This document shows, one piece after another, positions 15,791-24,167 of a DNA stretch of 51,878 bases. The notes beneath the pieces are model-generated. The model made no database searches. It had not been told where the DNA came from and was given only the letters and a program-made list of their open reading frames with translations. Both the position numbers and the translations under genes were made by a program. The stretch is from UBA11524 sp963617205. GTDB taxonomy: Bacteria; Bacillota; Clostridia; Christensenellales; Aristaeellaceae. Numbering within the stretch: position 1 is the first letter of the stretch; every line of letters starts with the position of its first letter. Location of the stretch: positions 1 through 51,878 of the forward strand of contig CAVEOA010000013.1 of the NCBI GenBank assembly GCA_963617205.1, written 5' to 3'.

Positions 15791-16660
15791 ATGCAGAGCA
15801 TGACCGGCTACGGCAAGGCGACAGTGCAGCAGGGGGAATGGGCGCTGTGCATCGAGCTACGCAGCGTGAATCACCGCTTTCTCGATCTGTCCTTTCGGCT
15901 GCCGCGCGGCATGAGCTTCATGGAGGAAATGCTCCGCAAGCAGCTCGCACCGCTTAAGCGCGGTCATGTTGATGTCACGATGACGCTGCAGCAAACGAAC
16001 GGCGCCGGCGGCACGGTGACGGTCGACACAACGCTTGCGTTGGCGTACATGAACGCCGCGAAGGAGCTTGAGCAGGCAACCGGTGCGCCGAATGATATGA
16101 CGGTCAATCGCCTGATGCAGCTTGAAGGCGTGACGACCGTGACGGAGACGGCGCTTGATGAAGAAGCGCTGCTGCAGCAGGGACAAGCCGCCGCGGAGCA
16201 GGCGATGGCGCAGCTGATAACGATGCGCAATCTCGAAGGCGAACGGATGCGGGATGACCTGCTTGCGCATCTTGACGCGTCTGTCGCACTGCGCGAAAGA
16301 ATTGCCGAACGTGCGCCGACGGTTGTCGATGATTATCGTCAGCGGCTGACGGAACGCCTTGCAAAGCTGCCGATTGAGCCGGTAGACCCGGCAAGGTTGG
16401 CGCAGGAGGTTGCGCTCATGGCGGATAAATGTGCTGTGGATGAGGAGCTTTCGCGCCTGAACAGCCATATTGCGCAGATGCGGAGCTATCTCAACGCGTC
16501 GGGCGAAGTCGGCAAGAAGATGGATTTCCTGATTCAGGAAATGAACCGCGAGGCGAATACCATCGGCAGCAAATGCTCGGATGCAGCCATGGCGCAATGT
16601 GTGGTCGACCTCAAGAGCGAGATCGAGAAATTGCGCGAACAGATTCAGAATGTCGTGTGA
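15791..16660 (+). CDS. YicC family endoribonuclease
   Basis: A 289-residue YicC/YloC-type protein. The N-terminus MQSMTGYGKA and SVNHRFLDLSFRLPR are diagnostic, and the C-terminal DUF1732 part has EEFSRLNSH-like residues (DEELSRLNSHIAQM), GKKMDFLIQEMNREANTIGSK and VDLKSEIEKLREQ. Family members are metal-dependent RNases linked to RNA decay in stationary phase. ATG 15791 is chosen over GTG 15782 because GAGGAGG sits at correct spacing. It begins the operon; gmk follows after 18 bases. The remA/DUF370 gene often found between yicC and gmk is absent. Confidence 0.93.
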   Translation: MQSMTGYGKATVQQGEWALCIELRSVNHRFLDLSFRLPRGMSFMEEMLRKQLAPLKRGHVDVTMTLQQTNGAGGTVTVDTTLALAYMNAAKELEQATGAPNDMTVNRLMQLEGVTTVTETALDEEALLQQGQAAAEQAMAQLITMRNLEGERMRDDLLAHLDASVALRERIAERAPTVVDDYRQRLTERLAKLPIEPVDPARLAQEVALMADKCAVDEELSRLNSHIAQMRSYLNASGEVGKKMDFLIQEMNREANTIGSKCSDAAMAQCVVDLKSEIEKLREQIQNVV

Positions 16661-16678
16661 GCCAAAGGGGAAGGGTGC

Positions 16679-17278
16679 ATGGGCGAAACAAGAAAAGGGA
16701 TGCTGCTGGTCATTTCGGGCGCATCTGGAACGGGCAAGGGAACCGTCATCAAGGAGCTGATGGCGCACGATGATTCGCTTGTATTCTCGGTGAGCGCAAC
16801 GACACGTTCGCCGCGTCCGGGCGAGCAGAATGGGCGCGAATACTACTTCATCAGCGAAGAGGACTTTCAGCAGCGCGTGGCGCGGGATGAGTTCATCGAG
16901 CATGCAGCGGTCTTTGCGCACCATTACGGCACGCTCCGCAGCGAAGTGACGCGCCGCCTCGAGCAGGGTCAGAATGTCGTGCTGGACATTGACGTACAGG
17001 GCGCAGAGCAGGTGCTTGCCAGAGAGAAGGACTGCGTCAGCATCTTTGTTCTTCCGCCGAGCATGGCTGAGCTTCGCCGACGGCTGGAAGGACGCGGCAC
17101 GGAAACGCAGGAGCAGATTGCGCTGCGCCAATCCATCGCCGAGTCCGAAATTGCCCATAAGGACCATTACCGCTACAACGTCATCAATGATGATGTGCAG
17201 CGCTGCGCCGCGCGGATTGCCGCGATTATCGAGGCGGAACGCTTCAATACCGTCCGATATACGGTTGATGTGCCGTAA
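16679..17278 (+). CDS. gmk: Guanylate kinase
   Basis: Phosphorylates GMP to GDP with ATP, in GTP and deoxy-GTP supply. The 199-residue protein shows the P-loop GASGTGKGTV (14-23), the GMP-binding SATTRSPRPGEQNGREYYF, the HYGT segment and the lid LEGRGTETQEQI. The start at ATG 16679 has GGGGAAGG upstream. It sits between yicC and rpoZ in the order common in Firmicutes. Confidence 0.97.
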   Translation: MGETRKGMLLVISGASGTGKGTVIKELMAHDDSLVFSVSATTRSPRPGEQNGREYYFISEEDFQQRVARDEFIEHAAVFAHHYGTLRSEVTRRLEQGQNVVLDIDVQGAEQVLAREKDCVSIFVLPPSMAELRRRLEGRGTETQEQIALRQSIAESEIAHKDHYRYNVINDDVQRCAARIAAIIEAERFNTVRYTVDVP

Positions 17279-17314
17279 CCGATTGCCTGTAAACAGTGAA
17301 GGAGGATAATCATT

Positions 17315-17548
17315 ATGTCTATTGTTGATCCGTGCGTCCTGGATTTGCTCAAGCGTGCCGACTCCCGCTATACGCTGGTGGTTGAGGCCAGCAAGCGCGG
17401 TCGTCAGATTACTGGCGGCAGCAAGCCTTTGCTGGACAGCGAAGGCATGAAGCCGCTGAAGGCTGCCGTTGAGGAAATCAACCGCGGTCTGATTACCTAT
17501 GACAAGCCAAGCGACGAAAACGAGGATGCGGACATCGATGAGCTCTGA
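17315..17548 (+). CDS. rpoZ: RNA polymerase subunit omega
   Basis: A 77-residue omega subunit that helps RNA polymerase assembly. It has the core SRYTLVVEASKRGRQITGG and KPLKAAVEEINRGLITY, followed by an acidic tail. GAAGGAGG lies upstream of ATG 17315. The last codons overlap the start of coaBC, so the two are probably translated together. Confidence 0.95.
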   Translation: MSIVDPCVLDLLKRADSRYTLVVEASKRGRQITGGSKPLLDSEGMKPLKAAVEEINRGLITYDKPSDENEDADIDEL

Positions 17549-18758
17549 GAAGCCTGACCTCAGCGGCAAGCATATTGTGCTGGGCGTGACAGGCGGCATC
17601 GCGGCGTACAAGAGCTGCGAAATCGTCTCCATGCTGCGCAAGCGAAAAGCGGAGGTTCGCGTCATCATGACGAAGAACGCCACGCAATTCGTGCAGCCGC
17701 TTACGTTCGAGACGTTGAGCAACGCGCCTGTGGTGACGGATACCTTCGTGCGAGAAGGCACGTGGGAGGTCGAGCACATCGCGTTGGCGAAATGGGCTGA
17801 CCTCTTCCTGATTGCACCGGCGACCGCGAATATCATCGCGAAAATGGCATGCGGCATCGCGGATGACATGCTCTCGACAACCGTGCTGGCAACGAAGGCG
17901 CCTGTTCTGCTTGCGCCGGCGATGAACACCGGCATGTGGACGGCAGACGCAACGCAGCGCAACATTCGCACGTTGAAGGAACGCGCCGTTCGGCTGATTG
18001 GTCCTGACAGCGGCTTCCTCGCGTGCGGCGACAGCGGGGCAGGCAGGATGAGCGAGCCTGCGGCGATTGTTGACGCTGTGACAGAACTGCTCGGCAGAAC
18101 GCAGGATTTCGCCGGATTGCGCGTCATGGTGACGGCAGGCGCAACGCGTGAGCGGCTCGACCCGGTGCGCTATATGACGAACGACTCGTCCGGCAAGATG
18201 GGTTTTTCGCTTGCTGCTGCGGCGAAGGAACGCGGCGCGGAGGTGCTTGTCATTGCAGGACACACAACCGCCTCAGAGCCGGAGGACGTCACCATACAGC
18301 GTGTCGACAGCACGCAGGAGCTCTACGAGGCCGTATTGACCGCTGCTGCCACGCAGGACGTTGTCATTCAGGCAGCGGCTCCGGCAGACTACCGCTTTGC
18401 CGTGACCTATCCGCAGAAGCACAAGAAGGCGCATGACGGTCAGCCGTTCATGGTGGAGTTGTTAGAAAATCCTGACATTGCTGCGGCGCTCGGCGAACGG
18501 AAACGCGATGGGCAGACGCTCGTCGGCTTTGCGGCAGAAACGGATAATCTGCTGGAAAATGCCCGCAGAAAGCTCGCTCGCAAAAATCTTGACCTGATAG
18601 TCCTCAATGACGTGAGTCAGCCGGGCGCAGGCTTCAATGTCGATACGAATATCGCGACGCTGATTACCCCCGATTCGCAGACGGAATATCCGTTGCGGAC
18701 GAAGCGGCAGCTTGCAGATGATATTCTCGACAAAATCCTTCAAATCCGCACAAGATAA
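17538..18758 (+). CDS. coaBC: Bifunctional CoaBC: phosphopantothenoylcysteine synthetase/decarboxylase
   Basis: Two consecutive steps of coenzyme A synthesis in one 406-residue protein. The N-terminal flavin-binding decarboxylase (CoaC) has GVTGGIAAYKS, APATANIIAKMACGIADDML, the PAMNxxMW motif (APAMNTGMW) and the catalytic cysteine in GFLACGDSGAGRM. The C-terminal synthetase (CoaB) has VTAGATRERLDPVRYMTNDSSGKMG and NDVSQPGAGF. ATG 17538 overlaps the end of rpoZ by 11 bases. A longer upstream open frame inside rpoZ is rejected because homologues begin close to this point. The gene ends at a terminator holding a repeat element. Confidence 0.95.
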   Translation: MSSEKPDLSGKHIVLGVTGGIAAYKSCEIVSMLRKRKAEVRVIMTKNATQFVQPLTFETLSNAPVVTDTFVREGTWEVEHIALAKWADLFLIAPATANIIAKMACGIADDMLSTTVLATKAPVLLAPAMNTGMWTADATQRNIRTLKERAVRLIGPDSGFLACGDSGAGRMSEPAAIVDAVTELLGRTQDFAGLRVMVTAGATRERLDPVRYMTNDSSGKMGFSLAAAAKERGAEVLVIAGHTTASEPEDVTIQRVDSTQELYEAVLTAAATQDVVIQAAAPADYRFAVTYPQKHKKAHDGQPFMVELLENPDIAAALGERKRDGQTLVGFAAETDNLLENARRKLARKNLDLIVLNDVSQPGAGFNVDTNIATLITPDSQTEYPLRTKRQLADDILDKILQIRTR

Positions 18759-18764
18759 AATTAA

Positions 18765-18840
18765 CCGCGCACGATGATATGTACCTCCAAATACTGGACA
18801 TCCGGTATCAGAGTACATGTCACCGTGCGCGGCTTTCTTA
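18765..18840. terminator. coaBC terminator with a repeat in its loop
   Basis: CCGCGCACG (18765-18773) pairs perfectly with CGTGCGCGG (18824-18832), followed by CTTTCTTA on the plus strand. The loop is a 48-nt palindromic element also found at 35095. The structure separates two convergent genes. Confidence 0.7.
18775..18822. repeat. 48-nt palindromic repeat, copy A
   Basis: This begins TGATATGT and ends ACATGTCA, exactly as copy B at 35095-35142, and both are 48 bases long. The inner part folds as ATACTGG/CCGGTAT with a 4-base loop. It occupies the loop of a terminator stem. See the finding on the pair. Confidence 0.65.
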
Positions 18841-19515
18841 TTCGTCGCGGTATTTCGTCATCATGGCTTTGAATAGCTCCTGCGTGGACGGCGGCGTGAA
18901 GGTAATCGCGTTTGCACCGGCCTCGATGGTCGCGGCGATGGTATCCGGCTTATTGCCGCCGGTCGCGATGATGGGGAAGTCCGGATATTCTGCGCGGATT
19001 TTGCGGACAATATCGGGCGTACTGGCACCGCCGGCAACGTTCAGGATGGACGCACCGGCGGCGATGCGCTGGGCAATATCCGTCTGGGCGTCAATGACGG
19101 TGATGATGGCGGGAATGTCAACCGCCTTGGCAACGGCAAGCAGATTCAGGTTGGAAACCGGTGCATTGAGCACGACACCCATCGCGCCCTGCGCCTCGGC
19201 ATCTTTTGCAAGCGACACCGTGCGAATGCCCTGCGTGGTGCCGCCGCCGACGCCGCAGAAGACGGGAATATACGACGCCTTGATGATCGCATCGCTGATG
19301 GACTGCTGCGGCGTAAACGGATAGACGGCAAACACGGCATCCGCATCGCAGTTCTTGATAATCGCCAAATCGGTTGTGAAAACAAGGCTCTTAATCCGTC
19401 TGCCGTAAATCACAATGCCGCTGGCGCTGCGGATGATGGGCGGCATTTCGAGAATATTATGACGAAGCCGGCTGTCAATTTGCGGCGGCGCCTTTTTGGT
19501 CGGCTGTTCTGTCAT
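18838..19515 (-). CDS. TIM-barrel protein of unknown function
   Basis: A 225-residue protein with an alternating beta/alpha pattern: SLVFTTDLAIIKNCDADAVF, IPVFCGVGGGTTQGIR, GAMGVVLNAPVSN, IPAIITVID, GASILNVAGGASTP, PIIATGGNKPDTI and GANAITFTPPS. These read as successive barrel strands with phosphate-binding-type loops (GGxT, TGGNK). Close relatives in Clostridia carry only a generic 'hydrolase' label, and I cannot give a reaction. ATG 19515 has AAGGAGG upstream, overlapping the relQ stop codon. It is last in a run with a two-component system and RelQ. Confidence 0.75.
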   Translation of the reverse strand: MTEQPTKKAPPQIDSRLRHNILEMPPIIRSASGIVIYGRRIKSLVFTTDLAIIKNCDADAVFAVYPFTPQQSISDAIIKASYIPVFCGVGGGTTQGIRTVSLAKDAEAQGAMGVVLNAPVSNLNLLAVAKAVDIPAIITVIDAQTDIAQRIAAGASILNVAGGASTPDIVRKIRAEYPDFPIIATGGNKPDTIAATIEAGANAITFTPPSTQELFKAMMTKYRDE

Positions 19516-19526
19516 GAGACCTCCTT

Positions 19527-20213
19527 TTATTGGGGTGATTGGGGGGCTTGCGCCGTGCTGTCGGGCGTGAGCTGATCGACCTGGTCGTGAATTGCCTGCA
19601 TCCGCTGGTCAAGCGAGGCGATGTCGGTCGCAACCCGCTGCAGCTCATCCGAGATATGTTCGGGAATGTGCTCCTGCGCCTTGTAGCGGAGAGAATGCTC
19701 CAGCGATGCCCAGAAATCCATGGCAATGGTGCGGATTTGCACCTCGACCGGCACGAGAATCCGCCCTTCGGAAAGGAAAACGGGAATTTCAACAATCAGG
19801 TGCAGGCTGCGGTAGCCGTTGGGCTTGGGCTCGCGGATGTAGTCCGACATGCGGATGAGCGTCACATCATCCTGGCTGACGAGCAGGTTCGCAATGGTGT
19901 ACACATCCTGCACATAGGAGCAGATGACGCGGATGCCGGCGATATCCTGCAGGTTGTCGACGGCGCTCTTGATGCTGACCTCCTGATTGCGCCGCTTGAG
20001 CTTGTCCAGCATCGACTGGATGCTCTTCAGGCGGCTCTGCATGTGATGGATGGGGTTACGCCGGTGGCGCATCTGAAATTCGTCATCGAGGATTTCAAGC
20101 TTCGTCTGAATTTCGCGAATAGCGGCGGAATAGCGCGACTGGACGAGGAAAAATTCCTCAACCATGCGCTGAAATTCTTCACTGACCTGCTGCATTTGAG
20201 GCGCGTTGCTCAT
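19527..20213 (-). CDS. relQ: Small alarmone synthetase (RelQ/YjbM type)
   Basis: A 228-residue GTP pyrophosphokinase that makes (p)ppGpp. It has only the RelA/SpoT synthetase domain: SRLKSIQSMLDKLKRR, DIAGIRVICSYVQDVYTIANLL, YIREPKPNGYRSLHLIV, and VEVQIRTIAMDFWASLEH with the catalytic QIRT. No hydrolase or TGS/ACT domain is present. ATG 20213 follows GGGAGG and overlaps the end of the histidine kinase gene by 35 bases, so RelQ should be translated with the kinase. The C-terminal tail is Gln/Pro-rich. Regulation through a two-component operon is unusual for this family. Confidence 0.92.
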   Translation of the reverse strand: MSNAPQMQQVSEEFQRMVEEFFLVQSRYSAAIREIQTKLEILDDEFQMRHRRNPIHHMQSRLKSIQSMLDKLKRRNQEVSIKSAVDNLQDIAGIRVICSYVQDVYTIANLLVSQDDVTLIRMSDYIREPKPNGYRSLHLIVEIPVFLSEGRILVPVEVQIRTIAMDFWASLEHSLRYKAQEHIPEHISDELQRVATDIASLDQRMQAIHDQVDQLTPDSTAQAPQSPQ

Positions 20214-21573
20214 GCGCTTCTGCCTCCCTTTCTGATGTGTTATTGTGCTTTTCCGACGGATGGAAGGGTACGTGCACCCGGAAGGTGGAGCCTTCGCCGA
20301 GGCGCGAATCAACCTTGACCGTGCCGCCAAGCATATCGAGAATCCGCTTGACAAGGCAAAGACCCAAGCCGACGCCGTCGGACGTGCGCGAACGATCCGC
20401 CTGATAGAAGCGGTCGAAGATGCGCTGGACGGTCTGCTCATCCATGCCGATGCCGTGGTCGGTGATTTCAACCGTGGCGGTGTCGGTCGCGAAGACGCGC
20501 ACCTCAATGGTTGAGTCCTCCGGCGAAAACTTGATGGCATTCTGGATGATGTTCACCCAAACGGTGCTGAGCAGGTCCTCGTCCGTGCTGAGGGTGACGC
20601 TGTCGAAATCGAGCCGCCAGGAAATGTTGCGCGGCGTCCAGGTCGGCTCAAGGCGCAGGATGACCTGCCGGAGCTGCTCATCAAGCGAAAAGGTGGAGAC
20701 CGATGCGGGAGAGGATTGCTGCTCCAGTGCGGACAGACGCAACAACGTCTGCGACAGGCGCGACAGTCGGTCGCTTTCCTGTGCAATCAGCCCGACATAT
20801 TCCTGCCGCTGCTCCTCGGTCAATCCGGGCATCTGCAGCAAACGGGCGAAGCCGTGAATGGAGGCAATCGGCGTTTTGAATTCGTGGCTGATGGAGCTGA
20901 TGAAGTCCTTCTGCAGGTAGGACGTCTTGTTGAGCGCATCCGTCATGGCGTTGAAGGAGCGCATCAGTTCGCCGACCTCGCCGGGCAGATGACCGTCATC
21001 GAGCTTGACGGTAAAGTCACCCGCCTCGACCTTGCGTGTGGCGTTCGTGATGGCATGAATGGGCTTTGAAATCCAGAAGGAGGCAAGCGTCACCATCATG
21101 GCGAACACGGCGAGGAAACAGGTGGACGCGAATATGACGCGCGCAAACGCGATGCCGTAGCTGCTGCTGTCAGTGCCGGTGCAGATGGAGATGACGCCCG
21201 TTTTCATCTGCACATAGGTGATGGGATTGCGCCCTGACAGCGTGGCATAGGCAACCCCTGAGCGGTTCAGGTCGCGCAGAATCTTATTGGGCAGCTTGCT
21301 TATCTCGGCGTCGGTCAGAATCGTGAAGGTCAGGTCCTCCTGACCGGTCAGCGCAATCAGCTCGTCCAGCGGAAAATCCGTCTTCTGTTCCAGCTCAAGC
21401 ATGTAAATGGCGGCGGCGCGTTCGCGAAGGCGGAACTCCTCCAGCAGGTTGAAGTGGGACACGAAAAATGCAAGCAGCAAACTGATGACGCTGGCTAAAA
21501 TCGAGCAGATGAGCAGAACGGCAAGCATCCTGCCGCGGAAGGAGTACGGCGTTTTAAAGCGCAGCTTATCCAT
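20179..21573 (-). CDS. Sensor histidine kinase
   Basis: A 464-residue membrane kinase. Two membrane segments (about 16-38 and 145-168) enclose a small extracellular sensor domain of about 100 residues. A HAMP domain (about 168-220) and the H-box SSISHEFKTP (phosphorylated H230) follow. The ATPase domain has N-box NIIQNAIKFSP, G1 DHGIGM, F-box and G2 GVGLGLCLVKRIL. It overlaps the response regulator gene by 8 bases and runs on into relQ. The presence of an adjacent MFP-ABC transporter suggests sensing at the envelope, perhaps of antimicrobials; the ligand is not known. Confidence 0.94.
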   Translation of the reverse strand: MDKLRFKTPYSFRGRMLAVLLICSILASVISLLLAFFVSHFNLLEEFRLRERAAAIYMLELEQKTDFPLDELIALTGQEDLTFTILTDAEISKLPNKILRDLNRSGVAYATLSGRNPITYVQMKTGVISICTGTDSSSYGIAFARVIFASTCFLAVFAMMVTLASFWISKPIHAITNATRKVEAGDFTVKLDDGHLPGEVGELMRSFNAMTDALNKTSYLQKDFISSISHEFKTPIASIHGFARLLQMPGLTEEQRQEYVGLIAQESDRLSRLSQTLLRLSALEQQSSPASVSTFSLDEQLRQVILRLEPTWTPRNISWRLDFDSVTLSTDEDLLSTVWVNIIQNAIKFSPEDSTIEVRVFATDTATVEITDHGIGMDEQTVQRIFDRFYQADRSRTSDGVGLGLCLVKRILDMLGGTVKVDSRLGEGSTFRVHVPFHPSEKHNNTSEREAEAHEQRASNAAGQ

Positions 21574-22240
21574 TTTTGACAGCCTTGTAGCCCAGACCGC
21601 GAACGGTCACGATGCTGAAATCGGGGAACACCTCGCACTTTTCGCGCAGGCGCTTGATGTGGACGTCGACCGTGCGTTCATCGCTCTGCGCGTCCATGCC
21701 CCAGATTTCGTCCATTAGCTGACGGCGCGTAAAAATTTGCATCGGGCTTGACAGCAGCTTAAAGAGCAGGAAAAACTCCTTCTTGGGCAGCACAAGCATC
21801 GTATCGCCGCGCTGAACGGTCAGCGAATCGTAATCGAGGTGCGTTTCGCCGACGGTCAGCTGATGGCTCGTCATCGCCTGCGAACGGCGGAGCAGCGCCT
21901 GCACGTGCAGCAGCAATTCATCCAGATCGATCGGCTTGGTCAGATAATCATCCGCGCCGGAGGTGAAGCCGGTGCGCTTATCCTCGATGGTGTCACGGGC
22001 GGTAACGAGCATAATCGGCAGACGTGGATATGCCTGACGCAGCTCACGTGTCAGCTCCCAGCCGTCCATGACCGGCATCATCACGTCCGCAATAACAAGA
22101 TCGGGCATAACGCGGTCGATGGCGTCGAGCGCCTCCTGACCATTGTGCGCATTGACGGTCGAATAGCCGTTGAGCCCCAGAAATGCGCTCATCATCCGCA
22201 GCAGAGGCGCGTCATCCTCGACAACAAGAATCGTAAACAT
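21566..22240 (-). CDS. OmpR-family response regulator
   Basis: A 224-residue regulator with a receiver domain (acidic pocket EDD 8-10, phosphorylated D52, conserved K near 102) and a C-terminal winged helix (VQRGDTMLVLPKKEFFLLFKLL, RTVDVHIKRLREK, TVRGLGYKA). GAAGGAGG precedes ATG 22240. It has its own promoter inside the end of the permease gene, so the two-component-RelQ section can be expressed apart from the transporter. A likely target is the MFP promoter at 25036-25064. Confidence 0.94.
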   Translation of the reverse strand: MFTILVVEDDAPLLRMMSAFLGLNGYSTVNAHNGQEALDAIDRVMPDLVIADVMMPVMDGWELTRELRQAYPRLPIMLVTARDTIEDKRTGFTSGADDYLTKPIDLDELLLHVQALLRRSQAMTSHQLTVGETHLDYDSLTVQRGDTMLVLPKKEFFLLFKLLSSPMQIFTRRQLMDEIWGMDAQSDERTVDVHIKRLREKCEVFPDFSIVTVRGLGYKAVKNG

Positions 22241-22267
22241 GTCGGAAATCCTCCTTCATCTGCTTTT

Positions 22268-22296
22268 ATTATATCACATCGAGCGCAATGCATCAA
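22268..22296 (-). promoter_or_regulatory. Internal promoter before the response regulator
   Basis: On the minus strand TTGATG (22291-22296), 17 bases and TATAAT (22268-22273). It overlaps the stop of the permease gene and lies 28 bases before the regulator. Confidence 0.65.
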
Positions 22297-23464
22297 TAGG
22301 ATTGAGGCGCGACGCCTTGCGTGCCGGCGCCCAGCCGAACAGGATGCCGACGGACGCGGAAAACACGAAGGCGAGCGTGATGGCGCTCATGTTGAAGCTG
22401 AAGGAGAAGCCGATGACGGCTGCGATAATCCACGACACGAGATTGCCGATGATGATGCCGATGATGCCGCCGAAGAGCGACAGCATGACGGATTCCATCA
22501 GAAACTGAATCTGGATAAGCCCCGGACGTGCGCCGAGTGCCTTGCGAAGGCCAATTTCCGTCGTGCGTTCGCTGACGGAGACGAGCATCATGTTCATGAT
22601 GCCGATGCCGCCAACGAGCAGCGCAATCGATGCGATGCCGGCCAGCATGGTTGTCATCATGCCGGTAATGCTGTTCATGGTGTCCAGCAGGCTGTCGAGA
22701 TTCATGAGCATGAAGGAATGGTCGCGGTAATTAAAGGCGCTGTTCAGGATTTCCTCGACCTCATCGACTGTATCGGAGGAAATGGAGGAGTCCTTCAAAT
22801 ACAGCGTCAGGGAACGGATGCTGCTCGTGCCAGAGAGGCGCATGGCTGCCGGATAGGGGATGATGGCAGTACCGCCATCGCCGCTGCCGGACATGGCAGA
22901 CATGATATCGCTGGTGCTGGAGTCACTGAGGATGCCAACCACGGTGAAGCGCTGCCCATCAAGGATGATGGTATTGTCGAGCGGATCTTCATTGCCGAAT
23001 GCGGCAGTGGCAAGCGTCTGGTCGATAACGCATACGTGGCTGTTGCGATCCATGTCCGACAGCTTGAGCGCACGTCCGCGTGCAATCAGGTCATCCTGCG
23101 AATCGAAGTAATAGCTGCTGCGTCCGTCTACCGTGACATCTTCAATCAGCAGCCCTGTCTGTGCGGCGTAAGTGGAAATGGAGACGTTCGGGTCAACGCC
23201 GGCAACGTTGTCAAGCGCCTCGATGCGCGATAGATCCGCTTCGTTCAGCCCCTTCTTGATGTTCGTGCCGTAGATGGTGACGCTGACCTTGCCTGCGCCG
23301 AGCGCTGAAAACTGGCTCGTGATTTCATTCGTTGCGCTGCTGACGGTCGTAATCAGCGCGATAATGGCTGTCACGCCGATAATAATGCCAAGCATGGTCA
23401 GGAAGGTGCGCATTTTATTGCCGCAGATGTTTTTCCATGACATGCGGATGCTTTCCTTAAGCAT
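22274..23464 (-). CDS. MacB-type ABC transporter permease
   Basis: A 396-residue permease of the MacB/FtsX-like family: one N-terminal membrane helix (MRTFLTMLGIIIGVTAIIALI), a large extracellular domain of about 230 residues (MacB core), then three C-terminal helices (ITGMMTTMLAGIASIALLVGGIGIMN, MESVMLSLFGGIIGIIIG and the last one), with the conserved TEIGLRKALGAR loop. ATG 23464 overlaps the ATPase stop by 8 bases. Together with the MFP and ATPase it forms a tripartite-like exporter module; in Gram-positive bacteria these handle peptides or antimicrobials. Confidence 0.92.
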   Translation of the reverse strand: MLKESIRMSWKNICGNKMRTFLTMLGIIIGVTAIIALITTVSSATNEITSQFSALGAGKVSVTIYGTNIKKGLNEADLSRIEALDNVAGVDPNVSISTYAAQTGLLIEDVTVDGRSSYYFDSQDDLIARGRALKLSDMDRNSHVCVIDQTLATAAFGNEDPLDNTIILDGQRFTVVGILSDSSTSDIMSAMSGSGDGGTAIIPYPAAMRLSGTSSIRSLTLYLKDSSISSDTVDEVEEILNSAFNYRDHSFMLMNLDSLLDTMNSITGMMTTMLAGIASIALLVGGIGIMNMMLVSVSERTTEIGLRKALGARPGLIQIQFLMESVMLSLFGGIIGIIIGNLVSWIIAAVIGFSFSFNMSAITLAFVFSASVGILFGWAPARKASRLNPIDALRSM

Positions 23465-24149
23465 CTTCCGGATCCCCCTCGCTGATCTCGCCGTCCAGAA
23501 TGCGGACAATCCGCTTGGCGTGGCGGGCAATGTCGATGTCGTGCGTAATCATGATGATGGTGCGTCCCTCGTCGTTCAGGTCGTGGAAAAGGCTCATGAC
23601 CTGCCTGCCTGTCGCACGGTCAAGCGCGCCCGTCGGCTCGTCAGCCAGCAGAATGGACGGATTGTTGGCAATCGCGCGCGCAATCGCCACGCGCTGCTGC
23701 TGTCCGCCGGAAAGCTGATTCGGGTAATGGTGCATCTTGTCCTTCAGCCCGACGCGCTCAAGCATCTGCTGGGCACGTTCGCGGCGTGCACGGGCATTCT
23801 GACCGGCGTAAATCAGTGGCAGCTCGACGTTCTCCAGCGCGTCCTGACGGGGCAGCAGCTGAAACGACTGGAAGATGAAGCCGATTTCCTTCGAGCGGAC
23901 ACGTGCCAGCTCTGCTTCCTTGAGCGCGGAAACGTTCCGCCCGTGCAGTTCATAGCTGCCGGAGGTCGCCGTATCCAGGCAGCCGATGATATTCATCAGG
24001 GTCGTCTTACCGGAGCCGCTGGGTCCCAGAACGGCAACAAATTCGCCTTGCTTCACCTGCAGGCTGATGCCCTTGAGCACGGTTTGCTCCTCATCGCCCA
24101 TGCGGTATTTTTTGACGATATCGCGCATATCAAGGATGTGTTCTTCCAT
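23457..24149 (-). CDS. MacB/LolD-type ABC transporter ATPase
   Basis: A 230-residue ATPase: Walker A GPSGSGKTT, Q-loop IFQSFQLLP, signature LSGGQQQRVAIARA, Walker B ILLADEPTGALD and switch histidine ITHD. It energises the adjacent MacB-type permease. The start has AGGAGG upstream, 18 bases after the MFP stop. Confidence 0.95.
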   Translation of the reverse strand: MEEHILDMRDIVKKYRMGDEEQTVLKGISLQVKQGEFVAVLGPSGSGKTTLMNIIGCLDTATSGSYELHGRNVSALKEAELARVRSKEIGFIFQSFQLLPRQDALENVELPLIYAGQNARARRERAQQMLERVGLKDKMHHYPNQLSGGQQQRVAIARAIANNPSILLADEPTGALDRATGRQVMSLFHDLNDEGRTIIMITHDIDIARHAKRIVRILDGEISEGDPEDA

Positions 24150-24167
24150 GGTGCATCCTCCTATGCC

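Noticed and set aside
23926..23940. GCGGAAACGTTCCGC, similar to the LacI-type operators
   Set aside because: It lies inside the ABC ATPase coding sequence, far from a promoter, and its centre spacing differs.
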